A DNA stretch of 64,000 nucleotides from Pandoraea terrae (lineage in GTDB: Bacteria; Pseudomonadota; Gammaproteobacteria; Burkholderiales; Burkholderiaceae), in the NCBI RefSeq assembly GCF_902459695.1, contig NZ_CABPRZ010000001.1, positions 1-64,000 on the forward strand, in the 5' to 3' direction. The notes beneath the pieces are model-generated. The model was not told where the DNA came from. It worked only from the letters and a program-made list of their open reading frames with translations, and did no database searches. This document shows, piece by piece, positions 18,426-28,729 of the stretch. Every line of letters begins with the position of its first letter. The stretch's first letter is position 1. The position numbers and the translations under genes are program-made.

Positions 18426-19867
18426 GCACACGTCAGACCCCGCGCCGCGAAAGCGTCGCACGTCACAACCGCACGAGCAGCAAACCCCAAACCAGCCGTC
18501 CGGGTAGCCGCAACCCCAAGCCCGATACGCGTGGCGGCCGCTACGGCCAACGCCCGGAAATCCCGGAGCCGCCCGCCGCGAAGATGCGCGGCGACCGCTT
18601 GTCGCCCGCGCTGTTCGAACATACGCAGAAACTGCTTGGCAGCGTGCTGACGTTTTCCGGGCCGGCCGACATGCTGGTCAGCACCTACTTCCGCGCGAAC
18701 GCCAAGCTCGGCCACAAGGAACGTGGCGTGCTGGCGGAAACCGTCTTCTCGATCCTGCGCCGCAAGCTTGAATTCGGCCAGCATGCGGAAAGCGGTAACG
18801 GTCCGCTGGAGCGCCGGCTGGCACTGTTGGGCCTCGCCTTTACGCGCGGTATGATCTCCGTCGAGTTCGTCGCCACGCCGGATGAATTGGCGTGGCTCGA
18901 ACACGTCGGCCAGATCGATCCGGCGGCGCTTTCGCCGCGAGTACGCACTAACCTTCCAGACTGGATCTACCAGCGGCTCGCGGCCCGTTTCGGCCCCGAA
19001 GAGACGGAAACGCTGGCCGCCGCATTGAACCAGCCGGCCCCGCTCGATTGTCGGGTGAACGTGCTCAAGGCCAACCGCGACGAGGTCCTGGCCACGTTGC
19101 AGGCCGACGGTTTCTCTGCCGCGCCGACGCCCTATGCGCCGAACGGCATTCGCCTGGCAGGCAAGCCGGCGTTGCAGAAGCATCCGCTGTTCATGTCCGG
19201 CGCGATCGAAGTGCAGGATGAAGGCAGTCAGTTACTGTGTCAGCTGGTCGCACCGCGCCGCGGCGAGATGATTGTCGATTTCTGCGCGGGCGCGGGCGGC
19301 AAAACGCTCGCGATCGGGGCGCAAATGCGCTCGACCGGCCGTCTGTACGCGTTCGACGTGGCGGAGAAGCGTCTCGCGAAGCTCAAGCCGCGTCTGGCGC
19401 GCAGCGGGTTGTCGAACGTTCATCCGGTGCTGATCGACAGCGAGCACGACACCAAGATCAAGCGCCTGGCCGGCAAGATCGACCGCGTGCTGGTCGACGC
19501 GCCGTGCAGCGGGCTCGGCACGCTGCGCCGCAATCCCGATTTGAAGTGGCGCCAATCGCCGCAGGCGGTGGCGGAATTGACGGAGAAGCAGGCGTCGATC
19601 CTGGCCAGCGCAGCGCGCCTGGTAAAGGCCGGTGGCCGTCTGGTGTATGCGACATGCAGCCTGCTCGACGCCGAGAACCGCGCCGTTGCCGAGGCGTTTG
19701 CGGCCGCACACCCGGATTTCGTGCGGATTCCGGCAAGCGAAGTGCTTGCCGGCCAGAAGATCGGACTCGATACCGGCGACTATCTGGAACTGCAGCCGCA
19801 TCGTCACGGCACCGACGGCTTCTTTGCCGCCATCTTCGAACGGCGCGCGGCGCAGCCTGCGCAGTAA
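18422..19867 (+). CDS. rsmB: 16S rRNA m5C methyltransferase, RsmB-like
   Basis: 481 residues. SAM-dependent RNA cytosine-C5 methyltransferase of the RsmB/NOP2 family. A disordered basic N-terminal tail of about 55 residues precedes an N-terminal helical domain and the Rossmann core: DFCAGAGGKTLAIG (SAM site), VDAPCSGLGTLRRNPDLKW (Pro-Cys motif, release cysteine) and YATCSL (nucleophile). It overlaps purN by 4 bp, so it is co-translated. The NusB-like domain of classical RsmB is only partly apparent, so a sister NOP2-type target is possible. Confidence 0.85.
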   Translation: MSTRQTPRRESVARHNRTSSKPQTSRPGSRNPKPDTRGGRYGQRPEIPEPPAAKMRGDRLSPALFEHTQKLLGSVLTFSGPADMLVSTYFRANAKLGHKERGVLAETVFSILRRKLEFGQHAESGNGPLERRLALLGLAFTRGMISVEFVATPDELAWLEHVGQIDPAALSPRVRTNLPDWIYQRLAARFGPEETETLAAALNQPAPLDCRVNVLKANRDEVLATLQADGFSAAPTPYAPNGIRLAGKPALQKHPLFMSGAIEVQDEGSQLLCQLVAPRRGEMIVDFCAGAGGKTLAIGAQMRSTGRLYAFDVAEKRLAKLKPRLARSGLSNVHPVLIDSEHDTKIKRLAGKIDRVLVDAPCSGLGTLRRNPDLKWRQSPQAVAELTEKQASILASAARLVKAGGRLVYATCSLLDAENRAVAEAFAAAHPDFVRIPASEVLAGQKIGLDTGDYLELQPHRHGTDGFFAAIFERRAAQPAQ

Positions 19868-19937
19868 GTACTCACGGGGTGGCCGCCGGACGCCGGCGGC
19901 CCGAAGCGAATAGAACGGCCGGGCCGGGAGAGGTCGG

Positions 19938-21350
19938 ATGGAGAACAATCAGGCGTTTGCCCACATGGTGCGCGATCTCGTGCGCGATTTCGGCGCACCG
20001 CAGATCATCTGGCAATTCGTGGCGCTCGCCGCGGCGCTGCTCGTGGCGTTTGGCGCTTCGCGCTGGGTGCTCGGCCGGCTGAAAACCCGCTTCGCCGACA
20101 TTTCGCCAGCCCGTCGTGCCGGGGCTTCGAGCCTGCGCCGCGCGATTTTCCCGTTCCTCGGCTGGGTCGTCGTCGCCATCACGCGCGTGTCGCTCGACGG
20201 CACGTTGCACACGTCGCTGCTGCGGCTCGCGGAAGTGCCGTTGTTCGGTATCGCGCTGATCTACCTCGTGTTCTATCTCGCCCGCCGGCTGTTCGCGAAC
20301 TCGCCGCAGGCGAATGGGCTGCTCCAGTTGATCGAGCGCGTCTTCATGGTGGTCGCGTGGCTGGGCATGATCGCCTACGTGCTCGGCGTGCAGGATGACA
20401 TCTTCCGGTGGATGAGCAGCGTCCACTTCACTGTCGGCAAGAGCCAGCTGTCGCTCTATACGATGCTGACCGGCGCGCTTTGGGTCTGCGTCACCGTGGT
20501 GCTGGCGCTGTGGTTCGGCGCGCTGCTCGAGGACCGGATCATGCGGGCGACGTCGCTCGATGGCAACCTCAAAGTCGTGCTGTCGCGCGTAGTGAAGACG
20601 CTGCTCACGCTGATTGCGGTGCTGGCGGCGCTGTCGTTCGTCGGCATCGACATCACCGTGCTGGGCGTGTTCGGCGGGGCGCTGGGCGTGGGGCTGGGAT
20701 TCGGCTTGCAGAAAGTGGCGAGCAATTATGTCTCGGGGTTCATCATCCTGCTCGACCGGTCGGTGCGCATCGGGGATCTGGTGACGGTGAACCCTTACCA
20801 CGGCACGGTTTCCCAAATTAATACGCGCTATACCGTGGTGCGTGGACTGGACGGCGTGGAAGCCTTGGTACCGAACGAAAAACTGATTTCCGACGTTGTC
20901 CAGAATTACTCATTTACCGAGACGCGGGGCCGCGCCAAGGTCAACGTGCAGGTCGCCTACAGCGCCGATGTAGAGAAGGCGATGGCGCTGATGCTGGAGG
21001 CCGCCCAAGGCATCGACCGGGTGTTGTCCGATCCGCCGCCGGCGACCTTGCTGATCAACTTTGCCGCCGACGGCATCGACCTGGAAATGGGGTTTTGGGT
21101 CCAGGATCCGGCGCAAGGCAGTGGTGCCATCCGGTCCGAGATCAACTTGCGGATTTTGCGCAGTTTTCGTGCGAATGGTATTGAAATTCCGTATGCCCAG
21201 CGCGAAATACGCATTCTGAACGACTGGCCGGACGGAATTCCGGTGGAATCATTTGGGGCGCCGCGGCAATCCGCCGCAGAAAAATCCGGCGCTGATGAAG
21301 CGCGCGGCCAACCGGCTGGTGGCGCGCAGACGCCCGGTACAAGCGCCTGA
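19938..21350 (+). CDS. MscS-family mechanosensitive channel
   Basis: 470 residues. About five N-terminal membrane segments precede the MscS core: pore helix VFGGALGVGLGFGLQKVASNYVSGFIILLDRSVRIGDLV-type region (about 250-290), then the beta domain (GTVSQINTRYTVVRGLDGVEALVPN) and a C-terminal alpha/beta domain ending in an Ala/Gly tail. The Gly/Ala-rich pore helix followed by the SGFIILLDRSVRIGD linker is diagnostic. Likely an osmotic release valve in the inner membrane. Longer than E. coli MscS (286), as for YbdG/YnaI-like members. Confidence 0.9.
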   Translation: MENNQAFAHMVRDLVRDFGAPQIIWQFVALAAALLVAFGASRWVLGRLKTRFADISPARRAGASSLRRAIFPFLGWVVVAITRVSLDGTLHTSLLRLAEVPLFGIALIYLVFYLARRLFANSPQANGLLQLIERVFMVVAWLGMIAYVLGVQDDIFRWMSSVHFTVGKSQLSLYTMLTGALWVCVTVVLALWFGALLEDRIMRATSLDGNLKVVLSRVVKTLLTLIAVLAALSFVGIDITVLGVFGGALGVGLGFGLQKVASNYVSGFIILLDRSVRIGDLVTVNPYHGTVSQINTRYTVVRGLDGVEALVPNEKLISDVVQNYSFTETRGRAKVNVQVAYSADVEKAMALMLEAAQGIDRVLSDPPPATLLINFAADGIDLEMGFWVQDPAQGSGAIRSEINLRILRSFRANGIEIPYAQREIRILNDWPDGIPVESFGAPRQSAAEKSGADEARGQPAGGAQTPGTSA

Positions 21351-21567
21351 GCGGCCGGCCGGATGCATTTTCCCAAGCTCGGGACTTGACCTGACGCAAA
21401 AACCGTGGCGGGACTGCTACACACCGGCGACGGTCCGTCAGGTAAAATGCTGGCACAAAAATCATGACAACGTGGCTTGGTTGCGGTGGCTGGTGCCGCT
21501 TTGGCCCCGATAAAACGATGCGGCAAATTGGCCGCCGATCCACCGTACCTCGATTTGGAGCGATATT

Positions 21568-22764
21568 TTGCTGGATAGCCTGCTGGGATTCTTGTCAAAC
21601 GGTCTGCTGGACTGGAGCGGGTGGCGAATCACCCTGTTCACCCTGGTCGTGACGCACGTCACGATTGCCGCTGTTACGATTTACCTGCACCGGTGCCAGG
21701 CGCACCGCGCGCTCGACGTGCATCCGATCGTCGCGCATTTCTTCCGGCTTTGGTTGTGGATGACCACGGGCATGATCACGAGCGAGTGGGCCTCCATCCA
21801 CCGCAAGCATCACGCCAAGTGCGAAACGCCGGAAGATCCGCACAGCCCGCAAACGCGCGGCCTTTGGAAAGTGTTGGCCGAAGGCGCCGAGCTGTACCGT
21901 GCCGAAGCGAAAAACGAAGAGACCCTGCGCAAGTTCAGCCATGGCACGCCGAACGACTGGATCGAGAATCACCTCTACAAGCGCTTCCCGATTCTCGGCA
22001 TCAGCCTGATGATGATCATCGACATCGCGCTGTTCGGCGCGATCGGGCTGACCGTGTGGGCCGTACAGATGGTGTGGATTCCGTTCTGGGCGGCAGGCGT
22101 CGTCAACGGCCTGGGCCACTATTGGGGCTACCGCAACTTCAACTGCGCCGATGCGTCGACGAACCTGTTGCCATGGGGCATCATCATCGGCGGCGAAGAA
22201 CTGCACAACAACCACCATACGTTCGCCACGTCGGCCAAGCTGTCGAACAAGTGGTACGAATTCGACATCGGCTGGATGTATATCCGCCTGTTGTCGATGG
22301 TCGGCCTGGCCAAGGTCAAGAAGGTCGCGCCGACGCCGAAGCTGTCGAAGAGCAAGGCAGCGTGCGACGACGATACGTTGCAGGCAGTGCTGTCGAACCG
22401 CTACGAGGTCATGGCGCGTTACGCGAAGACGTTCAAGCGCGCCTATCGTGACGAACTGGCTGCGTTCAAGGAAAAGCGTCTGCATGGCGAGTATCAGCTG
22501 TTCCGCGGTGCGCGAAAGTGGCTGCATCACGACGAAGCGTCACTGCAGGAGCCTCAAAAAGTGCAACTGGGGCAGATCTTCGCGCACAGCAATGCCCTGA
22601 AGACCTATTACGACATGCGTCAGGAATTGGCGGGCATCTGGGAGCGTTCCAATGCCTCGCGCGAGCAATTGCTGGTGCAATTGCAGAACTGGTGCCACCG
22701 TGCCGAGCAAAGCGGTATCAAGGCGTTGAGCGACTTCGCCCTGCGTCTGCGCCGTTACGCTTGA
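21568..22764 (+). CDS. Membrane fatty-acid desaturase (delta-9 type)
   Basis: 398 residues from a TTG start at 21568 with GGAG 7 nt upstream; no in-frame ATG fits. Di-iron membrane enzyme introducing a cis double bond into acyl chains, adjusting membrane fluidity. Three histidine boxes are present: HRCQAHRA (HxxxxH), HRKHH and HNNHH. Several hydrophobic segments surround them. The C-terminal extension of about 130 residues (after VKKVAPTPKLSKSKA) is helical and charged, as in beta-proteobacterial homologues. It ends at a strong terminator. Confidence 0.9.
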   Translation: MLDSLLGFLSNGLLDWSGWRITLFTLVVTHVTIAAVTIYLHRCQAHRALDVHPIVAHFFRLWLWMTTGMITSEWASIHRKHHAKCETPEDPHSPQTRGLWKVLAEGAELYRAEAKNEETLRKFSHGTPNDWIENHLYKRFPILGISLMMIIDIALFGAIGLTVWAVQMVWIPFWAAGVVNGLGHYWGYRNFNCADASTNLLPWGIIIGGEELHNNHHTFATSAKLSNKWYEFDIGWMYIRLLSMVGLAKVKKVAPTPKLSKSKAACDDDTLQAVLSNRYEVMARYAKTFKRAYRDELAAFKEKRLHGEYQLFRGARKWLHHDEASLQEPQKVQLGQIFAHSNALKTYYDMRQELAGIWERSNASREQLLVQLQNWCHRAEQSGIKALSDFALRLRRYA

Positions 22765-22791
22765 GCACAAGAAAGATTTTTGTCGCATAAT

Positions 22792-22822
22792 CGAAACCCC
22801 GCCAAGGCGGGGTTTCGTTTTT
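22792..22822 (+). terminator. Intrinsic terminator after the desaturase gene
   Basis: A 12-bp perfect stem CGAAACCCCGCC / GGCGGGGTTTCG with a 2-nt AA spacer, followed by five T, 28 bp after the stop codon. Confidence 0.9.
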
Positions 22823-22897
22823 GGTTACGAAGTCGGGCTTGCCGGTTGAGCCCCTGCCACTTTCCGGTCCCCACCGGCCAGAGCAATTGCCGCGATC

Positions 22898-24034
22898 ATG
22901 GTTGATGCCTCACTGAAATCCGTAGAATTCGAGCGTCCGGCGCCGTCGGGCGCCATGTGTGTCTCGCAGGCGTGGGCGCGCGTCCCGAATGCCGTCTCCC
23001 AGGCCGAGCGCGCCGAACTCAAAACGCGCATCAAGCGCTTGCTCGTCGAGCAGAATGCCGTCCTCGTGGCGCATTATTATGTCGATGCCGATTTGCAGGA
23101 CCTCGCCGAGGAAACGGGCGGCTGCGTGGCCGACTCACTCGAGATGGCCCGCTTCGGTCGTGCCCATCCGGCCAAGACGCTGGTCGTCGCTGGCGTGCGC
23201 TTCATGGGCGAGACCTCGAAAATCCTCAGTCCCGAAAAGCGCGTGCTGATGCCCGACCTCGATGCGACCTGTTCGCTCGATCTCGGCTGTCCGGCCGACG
23301 AATTCGCCGCGTTCTGCGACGCGCATCCGGACCGCACAGTGGTCGTCTACGCCAATACCAGCGCTGCCGTGAAGGCGCGCGCGGATTGGATGGTGACATC
23401 CGCGATCGGGCTGGAGATCGTGGCGCATCTGCACGCGCAAGGCAAAAAGATTCTCTGGGCGCCTGACCGGCATCTGGGCAGTTACGTCCAGAAGCAGACG
23501 GGCGCCGACATGCTGCTGTGGCAAGGCGCGTGCCTGGTGCACGACGAGTTCAAGGGCGTCGAGCTGGAGCTCCTGAAGAAGGCGCACCCGAATGCGTTGG
23601 TCCTGGTGCACCCCGAGTCGCCGGAGGCTGTCGTGGCGTTGGCCGATGTCGTCGGCTCCACGTCGCAGATGATCGCGGCGGCGCAGTCGATGTCCGCCAC
23701 CGAATTCATTGTGGCGACGGACAACGGCATCCTGCACAAGATGCGTGCGGCGGCGCCGGGCAAGGTCTTCATTGAAGCGCCGACGGCGGGCAACAGTGCA
23801 ACGTGCAAGAGTTGCGCGCATTGCCCGTGGATGGCGATGAACAGCCTGCAGAATCTGGCGGAAGTGCTCGAAACGGGCCGCAACGAGATTCATGTGGATC
23901 CCGCCATCGGCCGGGCCGCGCATACGTGCATCGACCGCATGCTGACGTTTGCGCAGGCGCGCAAGCAGCCGGTGCGCGCAAGCGGTGATCTGGCGCGCGA
24001 CGGCGCGTTGTTCGCGGGCGTAGGGCCAGCATGA
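22898..24034 (+). CDS. nadA: Quinolinate synthase A
   Basis: 378 residues. 4Fe-4S enzyme condensing iminoaspartate with DHAP to quinolinate in NAD synthesis. Visible: [33 protein letters not shown], the ACLVHDEF segment, and [13 protein letters not shown] near the C-terminus, which together supply the three cluster cysteines of the family. The first ATG (MVDASLKS) is kept; the family core begins around residue 40. Stop overlaps nadC start by 4 bp. Confidence 0.97.
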   Translation: MVDASLKSVEFERPAPSGAMCVSQAWARVPNAVSQAERAELKTRIKRLLVEQNAVLVAHYYVDADLQDLAEETGGCVADSLEMARFGRAHPAKTLVVAGVRFMGETSKILSPEKRVLMPDLDATCSLDLGCPADEFAAFCDAHPDRTVVVYANTSAAVKARADWMVTSAIGLEIVAHLHAQGKKILWAPDRHLGSYVQKQTGADMLLWQGACLVHDEFKGVELELLKKAHPNALVLVHPESPEAVVALADVVGSTSQMIAAAQSMSATEFIVATDNGILHKMRAAAPGKVFIEAPTAGNSATCKSCAHCPWMAMNSLQNLAEVLETGRNEIHVDPAIGRAAHTCIDRMLTFAQARKQPVRASGDLARDGALFAGVGPA

Positions 24035-24912
24035 CGCATCCGCACGTTTCCCCGTATTTCGCAGCCTTCGGCGAGCCGCTGCGCGAAGCCGTTGTCGCCA
24101 ACGTGCGCGCGGCGCTGGCCGAAGATATCGGCAGCGGCGATCTGACCGGCATGCTGGTACCGGCCGCAGAACAGGCGCACGCGCGCATCATCGTGCGCGA
24201 GAGCGCCGTACTGTGCGGCGTGGCTTGGTTCGAGACGACCATGCACAGCATCGATTCTGCCATCCGTATCGAATGGCACTACCGGGAAGGCGACCGCATG
24301 GCGCCGGATACCCCGGTGGTCGATTTGTGGGGCCCGGCGCGCGCGCTATTGACGGGCGAGCGCACGTCGATGAACTTCCTGCAGTTGCTCTCGGGGGTCG
24401 CGACGGCCGTGCGCCGTTACGCCGACATCGTCGAAGGCACGCGTGCACAGGTGCTGGATACGCGCAAGACGCTGCCCGGACTGCGGCTCGCTCAGAAGTA
24501 TGCCGTGCGTGTCGGCGGCGGTGCCAATCAGCGCCTGGCGCTGTACGACGGCATTCTGATCAAGGAAAACCATATCGCTGCGGCGGGTGGCATCGCGCCG
24601 GTCATGGCTGCGGCGAATGCGGTCAGCAGCGGCGTGCCGGTGCAAATCGAGGTGGAAACGCTTGCAGAACTCGACGAGGCGTTGGCGGCGGGCGCCCGAT
24701 CGGTGCTGCTCGACAACTTCACGCTCGAAATGATGCGTGAGGCGTCACGCGTGACGGCAGGCCGCGCGTTGCTGGAGGCATCCGGCGGCGTGAATCTCGA
24801 GACGCTGCGCGCGATCGCGGAGACCGGCGTCGACCGGATTTCCGTGGGCAGCCTGACCAAGGACGTGCGCGCAACCGACTTCTCCATGCGCATCCTGGAG
24901 AAGACCGGCTGA
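24031..24912 (+). CDS. nadC: Nicotinate-nucleotide pyrophosphorylase (quinolinate phosphoribosyltransferase)
   Basis: 293 residues. Converts quinolinate and PRPP to nicotinate mononucleotide, CO2 and PPi, the step after NadA. Motifs: [47 protein letters not shown] (binding loop, seen in full), LIKENHI and [24 protein letters not shown]. Translationally coupled to nadA. Faces nadB, the source of iminoaspartate, across a 47-bp gap. Confidence 0.97.
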   Translation: MTHPHVSPYFAAFGEPLREAVVANVRAALAEDIGSGDLTGMLVPAAEQAHARIIVRESAVLCGVAWFETTMHSIDSAIRIEWHYREGDRMAPDTPVVDLWGPARALLTGERTSMNFLQLLSGVATAVRRYADIVEGTRAQVLDTRKTLPGLRLAQKYAVRVGGGANQRLALYDGILIKENHIAAAGGIAPVMAAANAVSSGVPVQIEVETLAELDEALAAGARSVLLDNFTLEMMREASRVTAGRALLEASGGVNLETLRAIAETGVDRISVGSLTKDVRATDFSMRILEKTG

Positions 24913-24959
24913 TCTTCGCGCGGTGACTGCGGCGGGCCTGCGTGGCCCGGTCTGCGGGC

Positions 24960-26576
24960 TTACAGGCTCGGCTTGCGCGGACTGCGTTGCAGGGCGGGCG
25001 ACAGGACCGTAGGCAGCGCCTTCGGCAGCGTATCGGGGAAGTCGCGCGAGAAGTGCAGCCCGCGGCTTTCGCGGCGAGAAAGCGCGCTGTCGACGATCAG
25101 TGACGCAACGTCGACGAGATTGCGAAGCTCCAGCAGATCGCGGCTCACGCGGAAATTGGCGTAATACTCGGAAATTTCCTCTCGTAGCAGGCGGATCCGG
25201 TGCTGTGCGCGCTCAAGCCGCTTGGTCGTGCGCACGATGCCGACGTAGTTCCACATCATGCGGCGCAGTTCGTCCCAGTTATGGGCGACAACGACTTCCT
25301 CGTCCGGATCGGACACCCGGCTTTCATCCCATTCCGGCACGTCCAGCGCGGGTGCCGACTGCGTGCCCCGCTGGCGCATGTCTTGCGCGGCGGCGCGGCC
25401 AAGCACGAGGCACTCCAGCAGCGAATTGCTGGCGAGCCGGTTGGCGCCGTGCAGCCCCGTGTAGGTCGCTTCGCCGACGGCGTACAGCCCGGGCAGGTCG
25501 GTGCGGCCGTTCATGTCCGTCACCACGCCGCCGCAGGTATAGTGCGCGGCAGGCACCACCGGAATGGGTTGCTTCGTGATGTCGATGCCAAGCTCGCGGC
25601 AGCGGGCGAGGATCGTCGGAAAATGTTCCTCGATGAAGGCGGCGGGCTGGTGGCTGATGTCCAGGTACACGCAATCGAGGCCGTGTTTCTTCATCTCGAA
25701 GTCGATGGCGCGGGCGACGATGTCGCGCGGTGCGAGTTCGGCGCGTTCATCGTGCTGCGGCATGAAGCGCGTGCCGTCGGGGAGCAGCAGCCGGCCGCCT
25801 TCGCCGCGCACCGCCTCTGAAATCAGGAACGACTTGGCGTACGGGTGGTACAGGCAGGTCGGGTGGAACTGGATGAACTCCATGTTCGCGATTCGGCAGC
25901 CGGCGCGCCAGGCCATGGCGATACCGTCGCCGGTCGCCGTGTCGGGGTTCGTGGTGTACAGGTACACCTTGCCGGCGCCGCCGGTGGCGAGCACCGTGTG
26001 CCGCGCCGTGATCGCCGTGACGCGGCCGCTGCTCATCTCCTGGGCGTAGAGCCCTTGGCAATGGCGTCCCGCCGTGGGCGCCCCTTCGACACGATCCGAC
26101 GTAATCAGATCGATGGCGAAGTGATTTTCAAGCAGCGTGATATTGGGATGGCAACGCACGCGTTCTGCGAGCGTCGAGATGACGGCGTGGCCGGTGGCGT
26201 CGGCGGCGTGGATGATGCGCCGACGGCTATGGCCGCCTTCGCGCGTGAGGTGGAAGCCGAGTTCGGCGCCCGCATCGCGCGTGAAGGGCACGCCTTGCTC
26301 GATCAGCCATTCGATGGCCTCGCGGCCGTGCTCCACGATGAAGCGGGTACTGGCTTCGTCGCAGAGTCCGGCGCCGGCGATCAGGGTGTCGGAAACGTGT
26401 TCGTCATGGCTGTCGGTCGAATCGAGCACGGCGGCAATCCCGCCCTGGGCCCAGTCGCTCGCGCCTTCAATCATGGGGCGTTTGGCTACGAGAGCCACGC
26501 GGCACGTGTCGGCCAGGTGCAGGGCAACCGACTGGCCGGCCAGACCGCTGCCGACGATGACGACGTCGAAGTTCAT
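24960..26576 (-). CDS. nadB: L-aspartate oxidase
   Basis: 538 residues from the ATG of [23 protein letters not shown] at 26576. FAD enzyme oxidising L-aspartate to iminoaspartate, the first step of NAD synthesis. Rossmann FAD site GSGLAGQ at the N-terminus; [20 protein letters not shown] (active-site region); [33 protein letters not shown] with the second FAD loop. A C-terminal helical domain follows. Converges on nadC, so all three de novo NAD genes sit together on two strands. Confidence 0.97.
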   Translation of the reverse strand: MNFDVVIVGSGLAGQSVALHLADTCRVALVAKRPMIEGASDWAQGGIAAVLDSTDSHDEHVSDTLIAGAGLCDEASTRFIVEHGREAIEWLIEQGVPFTRDAGAELGFHLTREGGHSRRRIIHAADATGHAVISTLAERVRCHPNITLLENHFAIDLITSDRVEGAPTAGRHCQGLYAQEMSSGRVTAITARHTVLATGGAGKVYLYTTNPDTATGDGIAMAWRAGCRIANMEFIQFHPTCLYHPYAKSFLISEAVRGEGGRLLLPDGTRFMPQHDERAELAPRDIVARAIDFEMKKHGLDCVYLDISHQPAAFIEEHFPTILARCRELGIDITKQPIPVVPAAHYTCGGVVTDMNGRTDLPGLYAVGEATYTGLHGANRLASNSLLECLVLGRAAAQDMRQRGTQSAPALDVPEWDESRVSDPDEEVVVAHNWDELRRMMWNYVGIVRTTKRLERAQHRIRLLREEISEYYANFRVSRDLLELRNLVDVASLIVDSALSRRESRGLHFSRDFPDTLPKALPTVLSPALQRSPRKPSL

Positions 26577-26763
26577 GATGCGCTTGTCTCCCGCTTGTCT
26601 CCGGAACCGCCGCGTCCGTCGAACGGTTCTCGATGTAGGAAATATCGGAGTATAGCGACTCAAAACGCGGCGGTGGCATGCCCGTATGCGCAGAATGGAC
26701 AAATTGATGTCTCGACGGCCACGCGATGCGTATGGCGGCGGGGCGCCGTATTGTGCGCAAAAA

Positions 26764-26788
26764 CGAAAAACCCCGCCGAAGCGGGGTT
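26764..26788 (-). terminator. Intrinsic terminator after rpmG
   Basis: Read on minus: stem AACCCCGC / GCGGGGTT with a TTCG tetraloop (26769-26788), then a T-rich tail. It lies 33 bp past the rpmG stop. Confidence 0.9.
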
Positions 26789-26820
26789 GGAACGCTGCAG
26801 TTGCCTGCGGCGAGAAACCT

Positions 26821-26988
26821 TTATTTAATCTTGGTTTCCTTGTACGCCACGTGCTTGCGAACGACCGGATCGAACTTCATGATTTCCATCTTTTCCGGTT
26901 TGGTACGCTTGTTCTTCGTGGTCGTATAGAAATGACCGGTACCAGCGGTCGATTCCAACTTGATCTTATCGCGTGCGCCTTTAGCCAT
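26821..26988 (-). CDS. rpmG: 50S ribosomal protein L33
   Basis: 55 residues, from [20 protein letters not shown] to VAYKETKIK. Small basic large-subunit protein near the E site. It is the Cys-free (zinc-independent) form: the sequence has no cysteine. It lies 12 bp after rpmB, the universal rpmB-rpmG pair, and ends at its own terminator. Confidence 0.97.
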   Translation of the reverse strand: MAKGARDKIKLESTAGTGHFYTTTKNKRTKPEKMEIMKFDPVVRKHVAYKETKIK

Positions 26989-27000
26989 GATGTGTGCTCC

Positions 27001-27234
27001 TTAGATCTCGCCGCGCGAACGCAGATCGGACAGGACGGAATCGATACCGTTCTTGTCGATCAGGCGCAGGCCAGCGTTGGAGATGCGCAGACGCACCCAA
27101 CGGTTTTCGCTTTCCACCCAGAACCGGCGATTTTGCAAGTTCGGGAGAAAACGGCGCTTGGTTTTGTTATTGGCGTGGGAAACGTTATTGCCGACCATCG
27201 GCGCTTTCCCGGTCACTTGACATACGCGTGCCAT
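27001..27234 (-). CDS. rpmB: 50S ribosomal protein L28
   Basis: 77 residues: [55 protein letters not shown]. Standard length (78 in E. coli). AGGAG lies 6 nt ahead of the start. A good promoter sits about 55 bp upstream. Confidence 0.97.
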   Translation of the reverse strand: MARVCQVTGKAPMVGNNVSHANNKTKRRFLPNLQNRRFWVESENRWVRLRISNAGLRLIDKNGIDSVLSDLRSRGEI

Positions 27235-27292
27235 GAAGCACTCCTAACGCAGAATTCTGTCTGAAAAAGGTGAGTCGAAAAGACAAACCGCG

Positions 27293-27322
27293 ATTATACC
27301 AAAAAAATCCCAGACAAATCAA
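27293..27322 (-). promoter_or_regulatory. Promoter of rpmB-rpmG
   Basis: On minus, TTGATT (27317-27322), 18-bp spacer with a seven-T run, and a perfect TATAAT (27293-27298). Transcription would begin near 27286, about 50 nt ahead of the rpmB ATG. Confidence 0.75.
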
Positions 27323-27454
27323 TCGCTTTGTTACAACGCGATATTCGGCGCGAGGCCATGAGGCCGCGGCTGTGGGAGATTCAGGAATAGAGGCGGGATT
27401 ATAGCCCATTCTCGCCCCGGTCCGCCACCCCGCTGCCAAATCTTTGTGCAAGCG

Positions 27455-28129
27455 TCACATCTGGCCATGCGCCGCGAGCGAGTAAACCCCGCTGCGGCCA
27501 ACGATCACGTGGTCGAGCAGCCGGATGTCCAGCATGGCCAGCGCCTCGCCCAGGCGGCGCGTGAGTTGCAGGTCCGCCACACTGGGCTGGGGATTGCCGG
27601 ACGGATGGTTGTGGGCCACGATCACCGCGGCAGCATGCTGGCGCAGCGCCTCGGCGACCACTTCGCGCGGATAGACGCTGGTTTCCGTCAATGTGCCTTC
27701 AAACAGGATCTGCGTGTCGATCACTTCATTGCGGACATTGAGGAACAGGCAGGCGAAGCATTCCCGCGTGCGGTGGGCCAGGCTCAGGCGAAGGTATGCG
27801 TGGACGGCGTCCGGGCTCGACAGCGCATCGCGCGATGCCATCGCCTCGGCGAGTGCGCGGCGCGAGACTTCAAGCGCAGCCTGGAACTGGAGGCATTTCG
27901 CGGTGCCCATGCCACGCACGTCGCGAAACCTTTCCATCGGTGCATTCAGCAGTTCGGCCAGGGACCCGAAGCGCGTGAGCAGTGCGCGGCCGAGATCGAC
28001 GGCGTTGCTGCCGCGCGGTCCGCTGCGCAGGAAGATGGCCAGCAACTCCGCGTCCGACAACCCGCCCGCGCCTCGCAAGACCATTTTTTCGCGCGGCCTT
28101 TCGGCCGCCGGCCATTCCATAATCGACAT
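27455..28129 (-). CDS. radC: RadC/JAMM-domain protein
   Basis: 224 residues from the ATG of MSIMEWPAAERPREKM at 28129. An N-terminal helix-hairpin-helix-like part (LLTRFGSLAELLNAPMERFRDVRGMG) precedes the MPN+/JAMM core with zinc ligands in HNHPSGNPQPSVAD. Despite its name, the family's role in DNA repair is not established. Divergent from fkpB. The frame stays open for 1.6 kb upstream on minus, antisense to fkpB-ispH; that extension is not coding. Confidence 0.93.
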   Translation of the reverse strand: MSIMEWPAAERPREKMVLRGAGGLSDAELLAIFLRSGPRGSNAVDLGRALLTRFGSLAELLNAPMERFRDVRGMGTAKCLQFQAALEVSRRALAEAMASRDALSSPDAVHAYLRLSLAHRTRECFACLFLNVRNEVIDTQILFEGTLTETSVYPREVVAEALRQHAAAVIVAHNHPSGNPQPSVADLQLTRRLGEALAMLDIRLLDHVIVGRSGVYSLAAHGQM

Positions 28130-28270
28130 TCTGACTCCCACCACGCTTGAAGACACGACCGCTCGCGTGCACCCGGCAGCGCGGGCAGTGAACGGAGAAA
28201 AAAGCGGGGGGCCGGACGGGCTGACGCGCCGTCCATTACAATAATAACTTGGACCTGCTGCGAGAACCCC

Positions 28271-28726
28271 ATGAATTCTGTCGTAACCCCGGTAGTTCAA
28301 GACGATTCTTATCTGACCCTTCACTACCGGATCGCCACGCCGGACGGTGCGGATATCGTCAATACCTTCGAAGGCAAGCCTGCGACCCTGCAATTGGGCG
28401 CCGGCCAGCTTGCGCCGACCCTGGAGCAGGCCCTGCTCGGTCTGACAACGGCGGAGCGCGCCCGTTTCGAACTGGCGCCCGAAGCGGCCTTCGGCCCGCG
28501 CAATCCCGAATTGCTGCAGCATGTGTCGTTGAAGACGCTGAAGGAAAACAGCAATTTCGACGAGGACTACAGCGTCGGGGACCTGGTCGAGTTCAATGCG
28601 CCGGGTGGCGGCCGTTACGCGGGGATCCTGCGCGAATTGGGCGACGTGTCGGCGCTGTTCGACTTCAACCATCCGCTGGCCGGCCAGCCGATCGTGTTTG
28701 AAGTGCAGATCATCGGCATCCTGTAA
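28271..28726 (+). CDS. fkpB: FKBP-type peptidyl-prolyl isomerase (SlpA/FkpB)
   Basis: 151 residues. Cytoplasmic cis-trans prolyl isomerase/chaperone of the SlpA type: the FKBP core with an inserted-in-flap domain. Seen: LTLHYRIATPDGADIVNTFEGKP-type start, LGAGQLAPTLEQALLGL, FGPRNPELLQ and the C-terminal DFNHPLAGQPIVFEVQI, the hallmark of this subgroup. Only 3 bp before ispH, an order (fkpB-ispH) conserved in many proteobacteria. Confidence 0.95.
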   Translation: MNSVVTPVVQDDSYLTLHYRIATPDGADIVNTFEGKPATLQLGAGQLAPTLEQALLGLTTAERARFELAPEAAFGPRNPELLQHVSLKTLKENSNFDEDYSVGDLVEFNAPGGGRYAGILRELGDVSALFDFNHPLAGQPIVFEVQIIGIL

Positions 28727-28729
28727 GTC